Of a stretch of DNA of 10,483 bases, positions 5,866 through 10,483 are shown piece by piece (position 1 is the stretch's first letter; each line of letters opens with the position of its first letter). Both the position numbers and the translations under genes were made by a program. Source of the DNA: Chromera velia (taxonomy: Eukaryota; Sar; Chromeraceae); NCBI GenBank assembly GCA_018398765.1, contig JAHBMJ010003492.1, positions 1 to 10,483 on the forward strand, read 5' to 3'. The notes beneath the pieces were generated by a model, which was given only the letters and a program-made list of their open reading frames with translations, was not told where the DNA came from and searched no databases.

Positions 5866-6830
5866 CTAAGGGGGATTCCTGCGTTCTCTTGCCTGCCTTT
5901 CCTTTTCTGTCCTTCTTTTTACCCTGTTAACTCTCTCAATCCGTTGCTGCCTGATCAATCCTACATACTCGTCATAACAGACAGGCGGTGCTCTCGCACC
6001 TTCGGGAACGGGCGTAACCTGAAGAATGCTCTGAGGGTCATGCGCAAACACAAACCGAAGGGAGAGTACCCTGTCTCTGCATGCTCCGTCGTTCTGTAGG
6101 AGGCTAGGAAGGGCTGCAGATACAAGTCCCAATCCCCCCTCTCTTCATCAACTTGTTTCCTAGCTTGTTTCCCTAACCTTTGCACCAAGGTTTGGTTGAA
6201 TCTCTCTGGGATCGCGTTGCTCTGTGGGTGTTAGCTGGTGGTGGTCAAGTGAGGGGCTTTCACCAGCTTGAGCAAGTTGAACTCTTACACAATCTCTGCA
6301 AGAAAATTCGTTCCTCGGTTAGAAACAAGGGTCTTAATCTAGGGCTCAATAAATCCATACCAACAGATGATATCTTTAAAAAGGATCTTCACCACCTTCT
6401 AAGCGGGGACCTCAGGCAATGTAAATACCTCAGGCCACCGGGTCAAAGCGCACATGATGATAAGCATGAATCGGTTCCCCCTTCTAGACATCGGAATGGG
6501 GTGGACCACATCGATGCCGACTCGCTGGAAGGGGTCAGGAGGGAACGGGAAGAGTCTGTGGGTTTCGGCTCTTCGGCTGATTCCTTCTTTCTTGATATGG
6601 TCAGCACCTATACACCCACTCATGTGCGTCTTTTCTCAAACGGGGCCACCAGAATTCAGAAGTCTCTTGACTGCTGGGTGCCCGCCCATTGGGTGGTCAT
6701 GGTGCATGGTCAAGACGGTGTCCCTCAACGCCGGAGGAACATACAGCTGCTTAGCCCCCCCCTTTTTATATCGATACTTAAGTTAGAGAATGCTTTCGAA
6801 TTTAAATCTTGGAACCAGAGCTGTTCCCGT

Positions 6831-7650
6831 TTATTTGCATCGGTTTGCATTGATCGAAAAGTCTCAAGTGTGTTTGTTTTGTCTGGCCTGGCCCAGTGTA
6901 GACATGACCAAAGGGTGACCTGGCACGTAACGCCGCACGTTACATTGTGAAGGTTTGAGTAACAATATGCAATGTAGTGGGTCAGCATGGAATGAGCTGC
7001 GCACATTATGAGTCCGGCGTAATGTATGTATGTATGGCATGCGTCAGTCCATGCATGTGTCCGTCTATCAGTTATTGTATGCACCATATAGGTTAGACAG
7101 TCTTAAGGTAACAGAGCTTTGTCTAGGAGAGAAGTATGAACCTTGCATGATAGAACTTACTTCTTATGAGCCCCGTACGTAACGCCTTACTGCGCTATCT
7201 GATGATAACCAAGCAGTTTGGCATCTCTTTATGTCTCTTGTTCCGTCTTTTGTAGCGCTTTCTGACAGAATGAATACATTGCCGGAGTTCGTTTTCTTAG
7301 TTATTTGGGCCAATGACAGGGGGTGGCGTGCAAACCACTCTCTTGACGAAGGGCTTTCTTTTTTCCAAAGGAAGATCAAGGACGATGTAAACGTCAGCCT
7401 CATTTTCTTCGCTGGAGACAGTCCTTTAAGTTGTTAGGAAGTAGGAAGCAGTCCGTGATGAAACTCTTCGCTGTCAGGATGTCAAAGCCTTTTCAACCAA
7501 AGCCCAGCGTCTCCAACCCGCGGTGATTATCTAGATTTACCTAGAGATTTACATATCTTATTGTATAAAGTAGTATAAAGCTATAAAGTTAAGAGATAAC
7601 ACTTCGTCTATGCAGATTATTACCGCATGCTACTAGGCATGCTACTATAT
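6831..7650. other. Unassigned region with a coding-like scrap
   Basis: No complete gene is recognised. On the minus strand, stretches near 7490-7410 (GFDILTAKSFITDCFLLP) and near 7400-7300 (ADVYIVLDLPLEKRKPFVKR) look protein-like but lie in different frames; the second overlaps a 68-codon plus-strand frame at 7231-7437. These may be more upstream gypsy-element debris. A (TATG)3-4 tract lies at 7022-7036. ACGTAACGCC occurs at 6925-6934 and 7177-7186. Beyond 7510 the sequence becomes AT-rich, ending in two near-tandem copies of GCATGCTACTA (7625-7635 and 7637-7647). Confidence 0.35.
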
Positions 7651-7652
7651 GC

Positions 7653-7868
7653 CAGTGTATAATTTAAATTTTTCTTTTAATTTACATTGAAAACTGCACT
7701 GGCAACTCTCTGAAAAACATTTAGATTTAGAATCAGAAGATATTAATTGATATTATTAAGTAGTTGGTACACATATAAATTATGAAAGAATTCTAAAAAA
7801 ATATTAGAATGAGTTTATATTCAGATGTTTAATATAATATTTAGAATTACCAACGTACATATACACTG
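7653..7868. mobile_element. AT-rich MITE candidate with hAT-like ends
   Basis: CAGTGTATA (7653-7661) and TATACACTG (7860-7868) are inverted copies; with the flanks the perfect inverted repeat is 15 bp (7647-7661 against 7860-7874). The ends begin CAGTG, as in many hAT transposons. The adjoining octamers CTATATGC (7645-7652) and GCATATGC (7869-7876) agree at 6 of 8 positions, compatible with a decayed 8-bp hAT target duplication. The 216-bp interior is AT-rich and non-coding. Part of the apparent symmetry comes from the near-palindromic flank, so the call is provisional. Confidence 0.45.
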
Positions 7869-7896
7869 GCATATGCAATCATATACGTAGACTCTT

Positions 7897-7928
7897 AAAA
7901 AAAAAAAACCTCTAATACTTTATTTATT
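7897..7928 (-). terminator. Candidate poly(A) signal region for the wall-like protein gene
   Basis: The minus strand has overlapping AATAAA hexamers (AATAAATAAA, 7928-7919), followed about 10 bases later by a run of 12 T (7908-7897), resembling a canonical signal plus U-rich downstream element. This would give a 3' UTR of about 600 bases. How far this organism relies on AATAAA is not known to me. Confidence 0.3.
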
Positions 7929-7932
7929 TTTC

Positions 7933-8529
7933 AAGACACTTTGCATAACAGTTGCTTTGGCACTGACTTCAGCACTAGCTGCAGCATATGCAAGGTGCTG
8001 ACAAGTCGCTTCAGCCAACATTCGAAGTTCTTCAATTTGCGAGAGCTATTCCCAAATCTTGATAGACACGCAATCGACTGGGAGCATGGCATTGCGCTTT
8101 ACGAAAAAGCAGCCCAACCTTCGCAACGGACACACGCGGTACTGACACTCTCTCTGTTTCTGTCTGACTGATACGTGCAGATCGTTTGCAGTGCTGACAA
8201 GATCTGATCTTCCTCTCCCGACAGTGCCCACAGACACATGCAGACAAGCGGGGAGCAGAAAGGGAACATGCCATGAACCTGAAAAAGCTGCACACACGCT
8301 GGACCAGGAAGGGTCCAAAAAGGAGCACGAGTCATGAACATTCTGCTGCTGAATTCGGACACACCATGGGGGGACACACGATCCACCGCACCCACTGCAG
8401 AGAGAGCATCAATCCACAAGAGGACTCGGTAGAAGGGAGGAGACCCAGGGAACTCGACCGTCAGTCAAAGAAAGAAACTCTGATGAAGGCCGGTGTTCCC
8501 GTCTTGTCTCACGGCAAGCAGCTAGCTGC
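7933..8529 (-). other. Probable 3' UTR or spacer downstream of the wall-like protein gene
   Basis: This region lies between the candidate poly(A) signal and the stop codon of the wall-like protein. Short open frames on both strands lack domain-like patterns and have composition unlike the neighbouring gene; one plus-strand frame (8273-8533) overlaps that stop codon. Short repeats include GTGCTGACAAG twice (about 7995 and 8191) and CAGATC/GATCTG (8178-8183 and 8201-8206). I see no gene here. Confidence 0.45.
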
Positions 8530-10483
8530 TTAGTGGGAGAAGCGCATGTTGGGGGTGGCGGGGATGTTCACGGACTTGAGGCAGCTGGAGCCAGACTGCT
8601 CGAAGCCCTTGGGGCAGGAGGAGACGGTGGTGTAGGTGGTCTGGGTGCAGCCAGAGGCGGCAGAGAGGGAAGAGCCGAAGCCGGAGGAAGCGGCGGAGGA
8701 GCCCATGGGGCAGGAGTAGATGGGGGCAGCGGACTCAGTGGAGATGCAGGAAGAGCCGTTGTCGGTGGTGCCGGCGGGGCAGGAGTAGGAGGTGGTGTAC
8801 TCGGTTCTGTAGGTGGTCTGAGCGGGGACGGTCTCAGTGCGGGACTCCATCTCGAAGCCCATCTCGGTGACCTTCATGGTGGACTTGGAGGAAGAGGTAG
8901 AGATCTTCTCGGAAGAGGCGGTCTCAGAGATGGTCTGAGTGGTAAAAGTGGGGATGGAGGGGACGGACTCAGTGATGGGCACAGAGCGAGACACGATCTT
9001 GGTGTCGCAGGCGAAGCCGCCGGAGGAGGCGCCGAAGCCAGAGCCGAAGCCGGAGCCAGAGCCGCAAGACTGGGTCTCGTAGGAGGTGGAGTAGGACACC
9101 AGGTTGTTGGGGGAGACGGACTCGGTGTTGTAGTCGGTGGAGACGGAGTGAGAAGTCTCGGAGAGAGTGGTGGTACCGAAGGTCTGGAAGGTCTCCTCGA
9201 CGGTCTGAGTCTCAGAGATCTCCTCGACGAAATAGGTGTTGACGGCAGGGACGGACTGCTCGTAGGTCTCGGTCTTGACTCTGTACTTGGTCTCAGTCAG
9301 GCAGCAGGCGGACATGCCGTTGGGGCCCGCGTTGCCGCAGGTGGCGAAGTCAGTGGAGCAAGACTCGTAGGAGACTCTGTCGTTGGTGACAGTGACGGTC
9401 TCGGAAGTGGAGGCAACGGAGTAAGAGGTGATGGCGGGGACGGTCTCAGTGTAGGAAGAGGTCACGAGGGAGGCCTTGGTCTCAGAGAGAGTGACCTCAT
9501 CGTAGACAGTCACAACCTGCTCGGTGGTGGCGGTCTCGGTGATGGTGCGGGTCTCGTATCTGTAGAGCTTGGGGACGGTCTCAGTGACGGTGGAGGTCTC
9601 GTAGTCGATAGAAGTGGTGGTGAGGCTCTGCATGGGGACCTCCTGGTAGGAGGGAGCAGAGCAGGTCATGGAAGCGCCCTCACCCATGGGGGTGGTGCCC
9701 TCGGGGCAGGCGTAGGTGGCGGCACCCTTGGAGGAGCTGGGGATGAGAGTGGCGGGGAGGGAGACGGTGGTGGCCTCCTTGCAGGTCACGGACATGCCCT
9801 TGGTGGAGGCAGTGCCCATGCGGCCGGGGTTGTACTCCTCGGAGCCAGCGGGGCAGGAGGTGTGGGTCTCGGACTTAGTGATGGGGGAGCGGATGGTGAC
9901 GGTCACAGCGCACTCACCAGAGGGGGTCTCGGTGGTGCCGGAGGGGCAGTAGTACACGGGGTAGGACTCGATTCTGTTGACGGTGACCTCAACGGGCTGC
10001 TTCTCGAAGCGGGCCTTCTTCATAGTGCGGGGCACAGAGGAGGTGGTGGGGGAAGCAGAGGGGAGGGTGACAGTGCAGGTGAGGGAGGCACCAGAGCCGG
10101 AGGCGGTGGAGCCAGCGGGGCAGGAGTAGGAGGGGACGAGGTGCTGCTTGGTGAGGGTGAGAGTCTGGGGGAAGGACTCCACCTTGGGGATCTGGGAGGA
10201 CACGGGGACCTCGTAGGACTCAAGGGAGGAAGCCTTGAGGGTCACGGAGCAGGTGCCGTCAGCCTTGGCGTTGGAGCCCTGGGGGCAGGTGGAGCCGGTC
10301 TTGAGGGTGGAGGCGGGGAGGTTGTAGGTGGCGGGGCGGGAGGAGAGAGTGGGGACGCGGACGGACTTGGAGGAAGAGCCCTGCTCGACAGACTGGAAGG
10401 AAAGGCGAGCAACGCAGGAGCCGGAAGCGTCCTGGGTGCCGGAGGGGCAGGCAGTGGAGGACACGGGGGTGTTGACGGGGAAG
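8530..10483 (-). CDS. Cysteine-rich, oocyst-wall-protein-like structural protein, 5' partial
   Basis: The frame is open from the window edge to a TAA at 8530-8532, giving 650 residues in one uninterrupted exon. No start is visible, and an in-frame GTG at 10462-10464 is internal. Numbering below counts from that GTG. Nine CPxG motifs (residues 6, 60, 115, 173, 204, 253, 562, 585, 617) each pair with a Cys 11-24 residues later, giving two Cys-rich blocks (6-268 and 562-628). Between them lies a Thr/Ser/Glu/Tyr-rich region with three repeats of about 100 residues marked by VP and SET motifs, plus Cys at 369-388 and 467-486. CPxG...C modules recall the disulphide-bonded oocyst wall proteins of Cryptosporidium and coccidia, so a secreted cell- or cyst-wall role is inferred. 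A signal peptide would lie outside the window. Third codon positions are overwhelmingly G or C, suggesting high expression. Another extracellular-matrix Cys-rich protein is possible. Confidence 0.6.
   Translation of the reverse strand, partial: FPVNTPVSSTACPSGTQDASGSCVARLSFQSVEQGSSSKSVRVPTLSSRPATYNLPASTLKTGSTCPQGSNAKADGTCSVTLKASSLESYEVPVSSQIPKVESFPQTLTLTKQHLVPSYSCPAGSTASGSGASLTCTVTLPSASPTTSSVPRTMKKARFEKQPVEVTVNRIESYPVYYCPSGTTETPSGECAVTVTIRSPITKSETHTSCPAGSEEYNPGRMGTASTKGMSVTCKEATTVSLPATLIPSSSKGAATYACPEGTTPMGEGASMTCSAPSYQEVPMQSLTTTSIDYETSTVTETVPKLYRYETRTITETATTEQVVTVYDEVTLSETKASLVTSSYTETVPAITSYSVASTSETVTVTNDRVSYESCSTDFATCGNAGPNGMSACCLTETKYRVKTETYEQSVPAVNTYFVEEISETQTVEETFQTFGTTTLSETSHSVSTDYNTESVSPNNLVSYSTSYETQSCGSGSGFGSGFGASSGGFACDTKIVSRSVPITESVPSIPTFTTQTISETASSEKISTSSSKSTMKVTEMGFEMESRTETVPAQTTYRTEYTTSYSCPAGTTDNGSSCISTESAAPIYSCPMGSSAASSGFGSSLSAASGCTQTTYTTVSSCPKGFEQSGSSCLKSVNIPATPNMRFSH

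Larger units (their letters stand above)
5183..6830 (-). pseudogene. Ty3/gypsy-type retrotransposon pol fragment: integrase plus chromo-like tail, inactivated
   Basis: On the minus strand the order is: integrase zinc-binding region (HHDHPMGGH, about 6704-6678; WWPRLRKDAHEWVYRC in a shifted frame, about 6655-6606), catalytic core, GPY/F-like C-terminal domain (5865 to about 5640), an acidic linker and a terminal chromo- or Tudor-like domain, ending at a TAA at 5183-5185. Core residues: the first Asp is in VGIDVV (codon 6512-6510); the second is replaced by Asn in VSNRGTNF (6320-6318); the Glu is kept in HPQSNAIPERFNQTL (6206-6204). In-frame stops lie at 6399-6401, 6339-6341, 6285-6287, 6231-6233, 5866-5868 and 5261-5263, with frameshifts near 6660, 6605 and 6060 and a frame-breaking 77-bp duplication. 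No RT or RNase H was recognised upstream, so the 5' half is deleted or beyond recognition. The element is dead; the family call is strong. Confidence 0.85.

Noticed and set aside
3571-6401. Stop-codon reassignment, suggested by in-frame TAG/TAA codons within recognisable protein
   Set aside because: All three stop codons occur, only in decayed mobile elements that also carry frameshifts. The two host frames are free of internal stops and end in TGA and TAA.
6180-6950. A 256-codon plus-strand frame opposite the integrase
   Set aside because: The minus strand carries clear integrase motifs over the same bases; the plus frame has no recognisable domain.
8273-8533. An 86-codon plus-strand frame overlapping the stop of the wall-like protein gene
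   Set aside because: Low-complexity charged sequence without domain pattern, probably antisense to the 3' UTR.
9716-10223. Open frames antisense or out of phase to the wall-like protein, including a Pro/Ser-rich one
   Set aside because: Shadows caused by extreme G/C bias at third codon positions.
10462-10464. GTG as the start codon of the wall-like protein
   Set aside because: The frame stays open upstream to the window edge, a eukaryotic gene would be expected to use ATG, and no signal peptide follows it.

Overview
The window looks like nuclear DNA of a microalga related to the apicomplexans; a chromerid such as Chromera velia is my best guess. This is inference. It rests on a cysteine-rich protein resembling coccidian/Cryptosporidium oocyst wall proteins, eukaryotic retroelements (a LINE-type non-LTR element and a Ty3/gypsy-type LTR element with a chromo-like tail), long unspliced GC-rich exons, and no bacterial-style operons. 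No rRNA, tRNA or CRISPR was seen.

Layout, left to right. Bases 1-1440 (+) hold an open frame for a putative glycosyltransferase with a DAD-type nucleotide-sugar motif; its start is probably outside the window. Bases 1441-1929 are non-coding, with a (TGAA)6 microsatellite, two copies of a 57-bp repeat and a 14-bp palindrome. Bases 1930-2161 form a small TIR-bounded, MITE-like element filled with a 32-bp-period array of short GC-rich near-palindromes. Bases 2189 to about 4360 (+) are a 5'-truncated, decayed LINE: reverse transcriptase with YADN in place of YADD, two frameshifts, one in-frame stop and a 3' UTR. Bases 4361-4536 are AT-rich spacer.

Bases 4537-6830 (-) are the 3' part of a decayed Ty3/gypsy-type element: integrase zinc-binding region, DDE core, GPY/F-like C-terminal domain, an acidic linker carrying a 77-bp tandem duplication, a chromo- or Tudor-like terminal domain, a purine tract and a probable 3' LTR. 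Bases 6831-7650 are mostly unassigned, with one coding-like scrap on the minus strand. Bases 7653-7868 are a hAT-like MITE candidate. Bases 7919-8529 are probably the 3' UTR and poly(A) region of the last gene. Bases 8530-10483 (-) are the 3' 1.95 kb of a large Cys/Thr/Ser/Glu-rich wall-type protein whose 5' end is outside the window.

The two host genes point towards each other and are separated by about 7 kb of nested or adjacent mobile-element debris. Nothing suggests that they act together. The most interesting points are the exact internal periodicity of the wall-like protein, the helically phased mini-palindrome array inside the first MITE, and the chromo/Tudor-like tail of the gypsy element with the duplication that breaks its frame. 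I did not find a convincing new defence or enzymatic system.
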